This document shows, one piece after another, positions 10,550-20,380 of a stretch of DNA of 64,000 nt. The position numbers and the translations under genes were made by a program. The DNA lies in NCBI RefSeq assembly GCF_001625305.1, contig NW_017803909.1:6592794-6656793 (forward strand), given 5' to 3'. Each line of letters opens with the position of its first letter. Within the stretch, counting starts at the first letter, position 1. This stretch comes from Branchiostoma belcheri. Taxonomy: Eukaryota > Chordata > Leptocardii > Amphioxiformes > Branchiostomatidae. A model generated the notes under the pieces. It was not told the DNA's origin. It did no database searches and worked only from the letters and a program-made list of their open reading frames with translations.

Positions 10550-12718
10550 ATGTCTGGAAACAGCTTCAGAAGGAAGAGAAGGAGAGAAAATGGACCAAAT
10601 GCTGGACAATTCGGAACTAATAGAGGTCCCCCAGAGATGCAAACTGCTGTGGAAGAAGATGACAGTCACGACGATAGTCCCGTGGAAGAGATTCGCCGTC
10701 ACAAGAGAGACATCTGGAGCTTGGCGCGCGACAAGCCTGGCGCCAACCAGACACCAGGTAGGCTTCGCCCTGAACCCGCCGATCCTACCGAAATGGATAA
10801 GTTAGTGGTAGCCACCAGCCACGAGATGGAGAGCTTGGTAAGAGAACAAAGATTGTTCGATGTCCCCCTCCTTATGACACTGATCAATAACTTCCTGTCA
10901 AACCACTCCCAGGAAAACCCCAACTGCAGCCCTCATTGCGCCATGCCGGCCTCTGGCGAGACCCAGTACGGGTTCGTATTCGAGGAGAGTTTAACCTGTA
11001 CCAATTGCGGTTTCACGTTTGGTCCGGTAAAGTTGTACGAAGAGGCAGAGCGGTTCCCTGGCAGGACCAGGGGGCCAAAGCCCGCAAAAACAAACGTGAA
11101 GTTTGCTGTTGCGCTCACCAAGGTCGGCATTGGTGTAACGGGGGCCAAGACCCTGCTAAGCGGGATGGACATCCGGACACCGAGCATTTCTACCATGCAG
11201 AAGCTGGTGAATTCGGTGTGTGACAACATGGAGACGATCCTGGAGACCTCCCTGGAGGAGAACAGAGGGAAGCTTCGCCAGGTACTGAAGCTGCGCGGGA
11301 CAGAGGTCCGGGAGGGGGAACCTGTAGAAATAGCTGCAATGACAGATGGCTGCTATAACAACCCGTGCTATCACGGTGTGTCACAGCGGGCGACACAGGT
11401 AACTATGCCTTTCTTCGAGACCGAGACCGACGAAAATCTGCTCATTCATTTCAAGTCTGCAAATAAGTTGTGTCAGGTCGGAGAGGGACAGCGGGAGGAT
11501 GGGGAGGAAAATCCATGCCCGGGGCACGAAGGACATTGCTCCTCTACCTTCGACCCGGCCGAGCCCATCGGAAATGCAGAGAGGGTGCTGGCAAAGAAGG
11601 CAGCGTTGGACTTACTAGGCAGCCCAAACCCTTTAGTTCTGTCTGAGCTTGTCTCAGACAACGACAGCAAAACCGTTGACGGCATTCAGCAGACCTACGA
11701 CACGCTGAAGGAGCGGTACCACGCCCTTAATGGAACTAGGGCTGACAGGGATCCTGGTGTACGTGATGGCGACGCACGGCCGTCCTCGTCGTCGACACAA
11801 GGACAGGGGCCGTCTGAAGAACGCGTGCTCGGCGGAGACATCTGGGAGGAGGGAGTGACGGTCAAAAAGGAAGACTGCACTGTCCACGTCTCACGCGGAC
11901 AACGCAAAGTCGTCTTCAAGCTTCAACTCAGCTCCCAAGTAATCCTGGGAAGGCCACTTCCCTCTGACTACAAGAAGAGCGCCGCCCGCGATAAGAAGGT
12001 TCGGTTCTGCCACGTGCTCAGCCACGCTTTGTCGCGGCGCTGTCAGACCGAACTTTCCCAGGCAAGGGCGCTCCATCCAACCGAAGAGGACAAGTTCCTA
12101 AATGCCGTCACTGAAGCAAAGAACAACATCTTGGACTGTTTCAGTGGCAACCATTCTAAGTGCAAGCGAGTGTCTTTCGCCTGCAAGGCCAGGCCGAACG
12201 ACCCAAGCTACAAGCCGCGCCACCTACCCTGGGGTCAGAGTCTCTGCATGACTCCAGAGGACAGGGAAGAGCTCACAAAAGCCATAGAGTACAAATTGTC
12301 TCCCGAGATGGTGAAACGCCAGCGAAATCTGCGTTCCACCAACATTTGCGAGGCCCATCACCTGCGAACGCTGAAGTCCCTGCCTAAGAACAGAACACAG
12401 AAGCGAAACATGGCAGGCAGGGCAGCAAGTGCAGCTCATTCGGCGGCTGTCGGTGGCATGGGCGAGTCAATTGCACGGATTACCAAACGCCTTGGGTGTG
12501 ACTTGCAACCAGGGGGCCCAGGAATGCAGTTTTTGAGCTCGGCGGATCGCAAGGCGAAAGCAGACAAGTTGAGACAGAGGGGATTGGCCTTTAAAGGAGC
12601 AAGGGCGGCGTCCCGGTGGAGGAGAGAAAAGAGGAAGAAAGGAGCGGCTGGTTACAAGACAGAACATGTTCACCCGAACTTTTCCAAAGAACACTGTTAC
12701 AGTGAGAAAAAGGACTAA
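10550..12718 (+). CDS. Kolobok/Mutator-like transposase, 722 aa, intact single exon
   Basis: One open frame from ATG 10550 to TAA. The N-terminus is basic (FRRKRRRENG) and could act as a nuclear localisation signal. Residues 126-153 carry Cys/His pairs including CTNC (150-153), a likely zinc knuckle. Residues 184-216 (KFAVALTKVGIGVTGAK and following) resemble the conserved block before the catalytic core of the Mutator-like transposase domain found in Kolobok elements. MTDGCYNNP around D266 is the best candidate for the first acidic catalytic residue. Further on, residues near 537 read LDCFSGNHSKCKRVSF, the Cys/His-rich H-S-K-C segment of the same family. The C-terminus is very basic. TTAA-flanked repeats on both sides support the Kolobok assignment. 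GC-rich codon use contrasts with the AT-rich surroundings. The absence of stop codons suggests recent activity. The family call is from motif memory; a profile search would settle it. Confidence 0.75.
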   Translation: MSGNSFRRKRRRENGPNAGQFGTNRGPPEMQTAVEEDDSHDDSPVEEIRRHKRDIWSLARDKPGANQTPGRLRPEPADPTEMDKLVVATSHEMESLVREQRLFDVPLLMTLINNFLSNHSQENPNCSPHCAMPASGETQYGFVFEESLTCTNCGFTFGPVKLYEEAERFPGRTRGPKPAKTNVKFAVALTKVGIGVTGAKTLLSGMDIRTPSISTMQKLVNSVCDNMETILETSLEENRGKLRQVLKLRGTEVREGEPVEIAAMTDGCYNNPCYHGVSQRATQVTMPFFETETDENLLIHFKSANKLCQVGEGQREDGEENPCPGHEGHCSSTFDPAEPIGNAERVLAKKAALDLLGSPNPLVLSELVSDNDSKTVDGIQQTYDTLKERYHALNGTRADRDPGVRDGDARPSSSSTQGQGPSEERVLGGDIWEEGVTVKKEDCTVHVSRGQRKVVFKLQLSSQVILGRPLPSDYKKSAARDKKVRFCHVLSHALSRRCQTELSQARALHPTEEDKFLNAVTEAKNNILDCFSGNHSKCKRVSFACKARPNDPSYKPRHLPWGQSLCMTPEDREELTKAIEYKLSPEMVKRQRNLRSTNICEAHHLRTLKSLPKNRTQKRNMAGRAASAAHSAAVGGMGESIARITKRLGCDLQPGGPGMQFLSSADRKAKADKLRQRGLAFKGARAASRWRREKRKKGAAGYKTEHVHPNFSKEHCYSEKKD

Positions 12719-12866
12719 GCTTTTGTATAGGAGTTGTGTGATGTGACAGCGAGGTGTTGTTGACGAACTGCACTCCACGTGTGTTGTACGCAGACTTGTT
12801 AACGGTACGGCACGGGGTATCCCGTACGGCACGGGGTATCCCGTGCCAACCGCCACATTACTTTTG

Positions 12867-12935
12867 TTATTGGGGGGGGGGGGGGTTGTTGTGCAGAGGA
12901 CGAGTGTAGAGGATGTTTGGGGGGGGGGGGTAAGG
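12867..12935. repeat. Two poly-G tracts between the convergent transposon genes
   Basis: Runs of about 13 and 10 G residues (TTGGGGGG... at about 12872 and 12919) lie between the transposase stop codon and the end of the convergent nuclease gene. They could form G-quadruplexes or act as an intergenic barrier. A direct 18-bp duplication of the CCCGTACGGCACGGGGTAT type lies just upstream at about 12806-12843. Confidence 0.6.
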
Positions 12936-12957
12936 AGGGGATACGCAGTCTTCATGT

Positions 12958-13362
12958 TTATTTTTTTATGATACAGTTAGGATATCCTGGGTGGTTGCCG
13001 GCACACCGTCCTTCAGAGAAACAGTTCTTTCTCTGCTGGTTCACGACACTCTCCTCGTACGACAGATGGGTTGGGTTGACGCAGAGTTTTTCGTTGCACA
13101 GGTGGCTGACGTGCATACTTGTTGTTAAGCTAGGACGATCTGAAGTCAAAAAGAAGATCACCCTGTGCGGACTGACGACACGCTCGTCTCCCTCTGCTGT
13201 TTTGACCTTCATTCGGCCGTACCCGTCCCTGCACCTTGCTCCAGTCCACGTTATGCAGCCTCCTGTGCTCGCAACACTCTTCTGTTCTATCTTGGCACGT
13301 AGCGTCCCTTCTGTGTCGGCAGAAGGACGTTTACTGAAGAAGTTTGCTCTGTACGAGGCCAT
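12958..13362 (-). CDS. His-Me finger (I-PpoI-like) endonuclease, 134 aa, convergent with the transposase
   Basis: The frame shows the zinc-binding loop signature of His-Me finger homing endonucleases (zf-His_Me_endon type). It contains C36-x-x-W-x-G, then VSHLCNEKLCVNPTHL at residues 85-100, N108, and C114, C120, H124, C130. By analogy to I-PpoI, H87 would be the catalytic His, N108 the metal-binding Asn (spacing 21, as in I-PpoI H98/N119), and C89/C94/H99 with C36 plus C114/C120/H124/C130 the two zinc sites. All these residues are present and the frame is intact, so it may be active. Its length is somewhat below I-PpoI (about 160 aa). It lies tail to tail with the transposase, 239 bp apart, and both are bracketed by the 477-bp TTAA elements, implying it belongs to the same mobile unit. 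The role in transposition is unknown. Confidence 0.85.
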   Translation of the reverse strand: MASYRANFFSKRPSADTEGTLRAKIEQKSVASTGGCITWTGARCRDGYGRMKVKTAEGDERVVSPHRVIFFLTSDRPSLTTSMHVSHLCNEKLCVNPTHLSYEESVVNQQRKNCFSEGRCAGNHPGYPNCIIKK

Positions 13363-13989
13363 GACACCGTTTAGATCAGAGTGCGTCCGTCGGCAAAGAA
13401 GTCACAGACGGAGTGCGAAGTCAGGCTAAACCAATGTGATGAATTGACACGTTGTTACAAAATTGACGCCTCTAATCCACTTGACGGAAGCGTATGACTA
13501 CTGTAAACGTTTTCTATTGTTTTCTTTTTTGTTATCTTTCTTGTTCCTTCTTGTCATTCGTGCATCATATTGTAAAATTTGTTATGAAAAAGCAGATATG
13601 ATTCGTCTTACTTGTCCCTTATATTAGCCCAAACTATGGACTTGTCGCCACTTCATCTATATCGATGTTCATCGATGCTCTCCTCATTTTTAACTGTCAA
13701 GGACTACTAATTTTGTGTAATTATAAAGACTAATAACCAATATTGTGTGTGATTGTCTATTATTTCTTTTAATATTGTTGTTAGATTAATAGAAAACATA
13801 TTCTTCATAAAAACATAGCTTTAGCACCCCCGTGAAATATGGGCACGACCGTTTCCATGGCAACGGTCAAAGGTAAACATTGCAATTTGCGCCGAGAAAC
13901 GTGGGTCGACGCCTGGGCTCAGATTCTGTTTAAATTTCCGATCCATCATAAATCGCTGATTTTTAATGAATATTTTGAATTTCTATTAA
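13363..13989. other. Non-coding right part of the transposon cassette
   Basis: Upstream of the nuclease start codon; AT-rich, no gene recognised. It presumably contains the nuclease promoter. An inverted CATCGATG pair occurs at about 13660-13678. The segment ends directly in the TTAA of the second 477-bp element. Confidence 0.5.
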
Positions 13990-14465
13990 GGTCTCATACG
14001 CCAATTTCACTGTCCCATAGACTTACACCTTAAAATACGACACTATTTTGGCTGTGAATCCAATCAAAAAAACGTAAATCAAGAGTTTTTTTATTTCTAT
14101 AGCAAGCACACATATCATTTAAATATTAAAAAAATTTTCCCCAATTCTAACCGCTAGTTCGATATTTACGTCACCTGTAACTGCAATTACCCACGATCCG
14201 CCAGAGGCCCTCTCACGGCTCACAGTGCCCGACCGCATAACTCAGGTCTAAAAAGCGTACACGTCCGACAATCCCTCGGATGCCGAAACTTCCCTGCCCG
14301 ATTCTGTCAGTAATAAACAACCTTTCATCTCAACCCCTTTTTAGATCAGGTCTGTGCGATGAAAGGGAATTTATGATAGACCTAAACTCGCACTGTTCGG
14401 GCTCAATTATTTTTTTGCACGCACTCTTTTAGACCCTACACGCGGAGTAATTGCGGTATGAGACC
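13990..14465. mobile_element. 476-bp TTAA-flanked element, copy 2
   Basis: Nearly identical to 9726-10202 and in the same orientation, with TTAA at 13986-13989 and 14466-14469. Together the copies bracket a 3.8-kb transposase plus nuclease segment. They differ by CGTCAC versus CGACAC and by one T in a T-run. Confidence 0.85.
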
Positions 14466-14769
14466 TTAAGGTTGATATCTCAGGTTAATGTACATTGTTG
14501 GCAGCTCATTCCTACAAGTATCAGCATGACTGTGCAGAGATGGAGATAGGAGAGCCATATGCACCTTCTTTCTACATGTCTTTGTGGAGTTTATCCCATT
14601 TCCCAAAGCTCATAATACTTCAGCAGCTTGTAGAGGTGGGGTGTTGGGGGAGATAGTGACTCTATACATTTTTATGCAACACTAGCTTACTGCTAGAATA
14701 GGAGATATGACTACATTGTACATGGGGTGGGTGGTTATTCCAACTTCAATGTTACTTCTTTGCAAATAT
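14466..14769. repeat. Left flank of the giant element, part of a ~157-bp tandem repeat
   Basis: The sequence ATGCAACACTAGC (about 14674), CTGCTAGAATAGGAG (about 14690) and CTTTGCAAATAT (14758-14769) recurs in the same order right of the giant element at 52749-52845. The last three bases, TAT at 14767-14769, are the proposed target-site duplication. No gene is seen. Confidence 0.7.
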
Positions 14770-15737
14770 CACTGGTAGCCTACAATCGCGTCAAATGGAC
14801 AAAAGTGAGACTTTCCTGCGTGTTTTGAAAAAGACGTAATTGAAACACGTCATTTTTCAAAAAGACGCAATTGAAATGCGTCCTCTTGAAAAGACGTGTT
14901 TCCAATTAACCAGGGACGCGTCTCTTTGGTTACCCAGCAGTGTGAAATGCGTCATCTTGCAAAATACGTGTTTCCAATTAACCAGAGAGGCGTCCCTGGC
15001 AGTCTGACTGACCACAGGACCTGCCTGGCCGCGCTGCTAACGCTGTGAGGAACACCACCGACTTGATATGGCGGGGGGGCGTGTCAGGATAATGTTACCA
15101 CTGCGTGCAAAATGTGACAAATGCTTCTTTACTCGGATGTGTTTGTAGGCTGGGGTTCTACTCCGGAGCGCGTCCATCTGCTGTTGGTTTGGGGTATTAA
15201 AACGATTTGTTGGTGTAAAAAAACGAGGAGAGTTATTAATTACTCTATTAAAAGTTTATGGACCCAACGCCGCTTATCTTGCACGCACATTTTGCCCCTT
15301 TGTGTTTTCTGTGACCCCCGCCGTAACTTCCATTGTTTGTTTACCTTGTAGTAAGGCGGGTTTTAACAACAGCCCTTGCTACTGTATGTCGCCTGATAGA
15401 ATTTATGGACCCTGTGGTGTTTTATGGACACCGCCTACGTAGAAACTGTGACAATCTTTAGTGGCTGTATGTAAAACTTGGGAATCCCTACATCAATAGA
15501 GTGGCAAAGTTTTGGGTTATGGACCCTGGCAGTCTAACGCTGAGGCTACAATTATCACTCATGTGGAACGTGTCAGGATAATGTTACTAATCTCCAAGCA
15601 GATCCCTATCGGTGGCAAAAGACAGTATCCATTAGCCATAGGAGTTTAGCTCGCCACCGACGGGATCTGCGGACGGTTGAAACGTCAAAGGCTATTAACA
15701 CCCAATAGTTAGCTAATCAAACTGAGCTTGTGAAGTA
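14770..15737. repeat. Outermost left terminal repeat (copy A)
   Basis: These 968 bp begin with the CACTG end and are repeated at 16036-17000 and, inverted, at 51735-52680. The first 230 bp hold subterminal motifs: GACGTAATTGAAACACGTC at 14833, GACGCAATTGAAATGCGTC at 14864, then two GTGTTTCCAATTAACCAG copies at 14898 and 14970. Internal repeats of this type bind accessory proteins in plant CACTA elements. A hAT-like MITE starting TAATCTCCAAGCAGATC lies at about 15588-15672. The 76-codon frame at 15121 is not convincing as a gene. Confidence 0.8.
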
Positions 15738-15738
15738 N

Positions 15739-16035
15739 ACATACAAACCTGCATCTTGCCACAGTATTTTGGATCAGACAGAGTCCTGAATGCTGCTTCG
15801 CTGGCCAGTTTGACAAAATGTGGATTTCAATGAAATGAATAGCTTTACATGGAAACTACAAGGGATTTAATTTGAAACATTTTCAGAAATACACACAAAC
15901 CTGCATTTTTCCACAGTATTTTGGGTCTGACAGAGTCCTAAACGCTGCTTCCCTGGCCAGCCTTACAAAGTGTGGATTTCAACTTTAAGACGTTTTAAAG
16001 GGATTTAATTTAAAACATTTTTCTTTCCAGAAATA
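15739..16035. repeat. Two ~148-bp tandem units between the left-end copies
   Basis: ACA(C/T)ACAAACCTGCAT followed by CCACAGTATTTTGG and CAGAGTCCT starts at about 15740 and again at about 15889. The block directly follows the single N at 15738 and directly precedes the second CACTGG end at 16036. It is unrelated to the left flank at 14466-14769. It may be foreign flank sequence joined during assembly, or satellite DNA inside the element. Confidence 0.65.
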
Positions 16036-17132
16036 CACTGGTAGCCTACAATCGCGTCAAATGGACAAAAGTGAGACTTTCCTGCGTGTTTTGAAAAAGA
16101 CGTAATTGAAACACGTCATTTTTCAAAAAAACGCAATTGAAATGCGTCATATTGAAAAGACGTGTTTCCAATTAACCAAGGACGCGTCTCTTTGGTTACC
16201 CAGCAGTGTGAAATGCGTCATCTTGCAAAATACGTGTTTCCAATTAACCAGAGAGGCGTCCCTGGCAGTCTGACTGACCACAGGACCTGCCTGGCCGCGC
16301 TGCTAACGCTGTGAGGAACACCACCGACTTGATATGGCGGGGGGGCGTGTCAGGATAATGTTACCACTGCGTGCAAAATGTGACAAATGCTTCTTTACTC
16401 GGATGTGTTTGTAGGCTGGGGTTCTACTCCGGAGCGCGTCCATCTGCTGTTGGTTTGGGGTATTAAAACGATTTGTTGGTGTAAAAAAACGAGGAGAGTT
16501 ATTAATTACTCTATTAAAAGTTTATGGACCCAACGCCGCTTATCTTGCACGCACATTTTGCCCCTTTGTGTTTTCTGTGACCCCCGCCGTAACTTCCATT
16601 GTTTGTTTACCTTGTAGTAAGGCGGGTTTAACAACAGCCCTTGCTACTGTATGTCGCCTGATAGAATTTATGGACCCTGTGGTGTTTTATGGACACCGCC
16701 TACGTAGAAACTGTGACAATCTTTAGTGGCTGTATGTAAAACTTGGGAATCCCTACATCAATAGAGTGGCAAAGTTTTGGGTTATGGACCCTGGCAGTCT
16801 AACGCTGAGGCTACAATTATCACTCATGTGGAACGTGTCAGGATAATGTTACTAATCTCCAAGCAGATCCCTATCGGTGGCAAAAGACAGTATCCATTAG
16901 CCATAGGAGTTTAGCTCGCCACCGACGGGATCTGCGGACGGTTGAAACGTCAAAGGCTATTAACACCCAATAGTTAGCTAATCAAACTGAGCTTGTGAAG
17001 TAGGTGCTAATTACCCTCCGCTGGCACGGCTCGTGCCACTCTGCCGGCCAGCCGGTGACCGTTACAGGAAGTCTCTCTACGGGTCACTGCACCAACAGTT
17101 ATTTTGGTCAGTTCAAATCATGGAGGAGGGTT

Positions 17133-17291
17133 CGCCGTGTCTTTCGCGATGTCTGGGGTTTTGAACCTCGAGAACCCCAGTCGCGGGCAACCCTTACCGC
17201 CCTGGACGGCAAAGACCTTTTCGTGGGCCTTGCCACGGGCCAGGGGAAGTCTCTCTGTTATCAGAGTACCCCGCTCTGCGTAGACGAGCCG
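17133..17291 (+). pseudogene. RecQ-like helicase exon fragment in the left arm
   Basis: Within an open stretch the translation reads FRDVWGFEPREPQ, then LDGKDLFVGLATGQGKSLCY followed by Q. This matches the beginning of a RecQ-family helicase core: the aromatic-rich motif 0 and Walker A (ATGQGKS, K at residue 82 of the local frame). No motif Ia, DExH or later motif follows; the frame degenerates after SLCYQ...CVDEP. It is therefore a captured or degraded exon rather than a working helicase. The same fragment is present inverted in the right arm (51444-51602), and a more diverged version lies in transposase intron 3 (32781-32910). Confidence 0.6.
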
Positions 17292-18249
17292 CAAGAAGAA
17301 CGTTTTGGACAAAAATTATGGCTACGCGCCTTTCCTTTGGTGTGCTTTGCCACCGCATCCAAACATAAACGTTGGGGATTTCGATCATACGGCATCTTGA
17401 CAAATGTTTGCGAGTGTAGAATGAAACCATATTTATATTATAGGACGATTTGATTTTAGGTGCGTGATTTTTAGACTTCTCGGACGCATTTGAAATACTC
17501 AATATAGAGGGGCTCATTCGTGCATTTTTCTAGTTACATTGTGATGCTCTCAGGTTCTTTCCGTGGCGCGCACGAACGCCTGCTGAGATGCGCGCGGGTG
17601 ACTGAAGGGTTTAGCGGCCGGGAAAATTCGCACTGCTATTAATTGTCAACAGGGAGGGGCAACACCACCATTTTGAAGAGGAATGCTCCTCCCTGTTTCA
17701 GTGTCCGCAGATCCCGTCGGTGGCGAGCTAAACTCCTATGGCTTTTGCCACCGATAGGGATCTGCTTGGAGATAAGGTATTAAAACGATTTGTTGGTAGT
17801 AAAAAACGAGAAGAGTTACTCTATTAAAAGTTTATGGACCCAACGCCGCTTATCTTTAGAATCGTTAGAACCATGGTGTCATGCCTTATTTGGAGCCAGT
17901 ACCCGATGTTGTCACGTGGCGGTATGGCTTTATTTTTCAGGATTTCTGGGCGAGCCTGAGAACGTGCCAAGTTTTGGACGAAAAGCAAGCACTTTCTCGC
18001 AATTTTCTCTCCATTTTAGGTCCAATCTATTATATATATATCTACAGAGACATGTGTTGGGAAGTAGCTAATTGTTGTGAGCAAAATTTGGGCAAGACTT
18101 CAATGCACTAAACTAAACGCCCGCTCAGCTTCGGTAAGTCTTTAAAATACGAGGTTATCGCGAGCCGCCGGCCCGTCACCTCAAGCTGACCCCCTAGGGG
18201 AGCGGCTGTAATAGACCCAAACAACGGGAGTACAAAAGGTATATTTCTA

Positions 18250-19900
18250 CCGATTTTGACATCTAACTAGTACTTGTTCCTGGTATTTTTCCATATATAC
18301 ATGTATAATGTTTCAGGTGCCACAGAAGGAAAAAAAAGCACAAAGCATATGAACAAATGGCAGCTCCAAATGGGGAGTGAAAATCATTATAGATACATGT
18401 ACGCCGGAGTTCCTATATTTTCATGTAAAGCATGGACCAGCAATGTTCTATTTCAATATGCTGTAAACGGTGATTTTCAATATGCTGTCAACAGTGATTT
18501 TTGGTGGTCAATTAAACAAGACTAATACGCGAGCTGCTCAATGTGAAGGTCACCGGAACTGCCAGCGACTTATCCCGGCTGGCTCGTCCTGGCGTCTTTT
18601 TATGCCTTATTTGTTGCCCGCCACGCAAAACCTCTGCTTGGAGAGCAGTTGTGTCGTGCATGTTAATTGGCAACAGATGTCCTACACTCTTATCTTTCAC
18701 GACTGTGAAAGGCAAAAATGTTTTCTGATGCAGCGTTGTGCCTAAATGTAGTTCACCGGTAAATACGTGGGAACAATAACCAACGTTATCATTCTAATCT
18801 AAGCTCTAGACGTTACGACATGTCAACACTCGTTCGTTTGTGTTATTTTAGTTGCGTTCATGGCGCCGGACTTCTAGTTTATACACCGGCACATGGCATG
18901 GCGTATAATAATACTTTTGACACGATAGTCCGATAGGTTTGGAAACTTTTTCAACGAGCATGTCATATTTACCCTACAGAAAGTCGGTTCTGCCTGTGAC
19001 AGAAAGAAATAAGAGCCACAAGACAAAATGCGTACATTTACAAAACACCCATATGGGATTAGGGAAAGGTACTTACGGTTGTGTGACAGGAATCTCCCGG
19101 GGCGAGCGCTTTCTTTCCCACGACAAAAGTTCGGCGGTTGTGTTCTAATCTGAGCTGAACAAGAACTATAATTTCGTCCCACGAGATATCGGGTTGTTTA
19201 GAAACAACATTCATCTACATTTCAGCACCGGAAACTTCGCAGGTCGAAACAAAGAACTGCCTCACAGCTTTTTCCCGTCCAAATCTGGACGAGAAAGGAG
19301 TCTTGGCTAGTGGTGTACTCTTTCGTTTTCACACGTCTTGTTGCCTTAGTCCCTGCAGTTTCGCGTGCACTGTCCCACATCCAGTAGAAAATGCGGTCCT
19401 GTATGCGTCCTGTTCTGCTATTTGTATCGCGCTGTCGACCTTGCTGTACAATAGGGGAAGGGGTAACAGTGCCCCCTCCCCCTCCCCTCTTACATAGAGA
19501 TATGATGATCTCACAATGGCTCAATGCTTTGTTTCTGATCTGGAATCTGTCCTAAGTGACTATCAAAGTCACGCAAACGTCCTCCTGTCTCGCCGTGTGT
19601 TAGGATATCCACCGATCGTTCCAGCAGCTTCCCTGTTGTTGAAAAGTGAACTACGAGAGAGTCCTCCACGCCGTGCCACAACTGTCCCATAACACTGTTT
19701 CGCGCCATATTATTAACCAGTTGCACATGGACCAGGGATGGACCAAGGAAGTACATAAACAACTCAACATGCAGGCCGTGCCACTGAAAGCGTTGTCTGT
19801 AGAAAGCTTTTTGCTAGTTTTATTCAGATTTTTTATGAACATAGTTTCATCAACTATCCAAACCTATGATACGGTATGATGTATCGACACATAGGTATTA
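18250..19900. other. Inner part of left arm with short open frames of unknown meaning
   Basis: Open frames shared with the right arm occur here, for example one on the minus strand at 19511-19762 (reading ...QLWHGVEDSLVVHFSTTG...) and plus-strand frames at 18274-18525. They show no family similarity I recognise. Arm identity alone keeps them open, so I do not call them genes. CTCTGCTTGGAGAGCA near 18640 is a MITE-like end. Confidence 0.4.
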
Positions 19901-20010
19901 CATGGCAGATCATTAGGTTAGATGTATAAGTATAACGACACCAATCACCCAAACTTCCCCTTTCCAGAATGGTATGATCCCGGGCTTCCCACAAGTCCGT
20001 TCGATCACAC

Positions 20011-20238
20011 GTAGTGATGGTGCTATATATATATAGAGAGATAAGGCGAGTTGGAACACTGTCGATATATATTTAAAATACATACAATTGTAAAACATAT
20101 ATGTTTAAGAAGAATCTATATATGCTTTTCAAAACATATATGTATAGTAAATACAGTTGTAAAACATATATATATGAAAAAAACATATGTATGTTTTTTC
20201 AAAACAATATATATATCTTAAATACATATCATTCCAAA
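20011..20238. repeat. AT-rich spacer just inside the left arm
   Basis: Dominated by TATATA runs and by repeated AAACATATATGT-like hairpin motifs (20094, 20135, 20162, 20185). It marks the transition from the arm to unique interior sequence. No gene is seen. Confidence 0.6.
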
Positions 20239-20380
20239 AAAAATATTGTTCACAAAAAGTGGTGTTTCCAAAAGCCTTATCATATGAAAACATATATTGT
20301 TTACAAAAAGTGGTGTTTTCAAAATCCCTATCATATGAAAACATATATTGTTCACAAAAAGTGGTGTTGCCAAAACCACA
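20239..20380. repeat. 51-bp tandem repeat, about 2.8 copies
   Basis: CACAAAAAGTGGTGTTTCC recurs at 20251, 20302 and 20353 with AAAACATATATTGTT between copies. The period is 51 bp, a multiple of three, which creates a spurious open frame of 117 codons. It lies within the AT-rich inner border of the left arm. Confidence 0.8.

Larger units (their letters stand above)
16036..20010. repeat. Left inverted arm (copy B) of the giant element
   Basis: This about 3.98-kb segment is collinear with the reverse complement of 47361-52680. It starts at a second CACTGGTAGCC end and its homology stops at TCGATCACAC (20001-20010). Relative to the right arm it lacks three blocks: about 190 bp (right-arm 50685-50882), about 425 bp (49921-50341) and about 545 bp (49326-49872). 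It also lacks the right-arm MITE at 47374-47512. It contains MITE remnants at 16850-16935 and 17703-17775 and the RecQ-like fragment. Confidence 0.85.

Noticed and set aside
9722..14469. piggyBac assignment from TTAA duplications
   Set aside because: The ends begin GGTCTC rather than CCC(T/C) and the protein lacks the piggyBac DDE core pattern; the Mutator-like/Kolobok block fits better.
16036..16041. 16036 as the true left end of the element instead of 14770
   Set aside because: The bases before 16036 (ATA) do not match the TAT right of 52680, whereas 14767-14769 do, and the outer flanks share the tandem-repeat unit.
15121..16617. Two identical 76-codon frames (15121 and 16387) in the left terminal copies
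   Set aside because: They are the same repeat copied; no domain, no start context, and indels in the right arm break the frame.
19511..19879. Minus-strand frames in the inner left arm, mirrored in the right arm
   Set aside because: No recognisable domain; they stay open only because the arms are near-identical copies.
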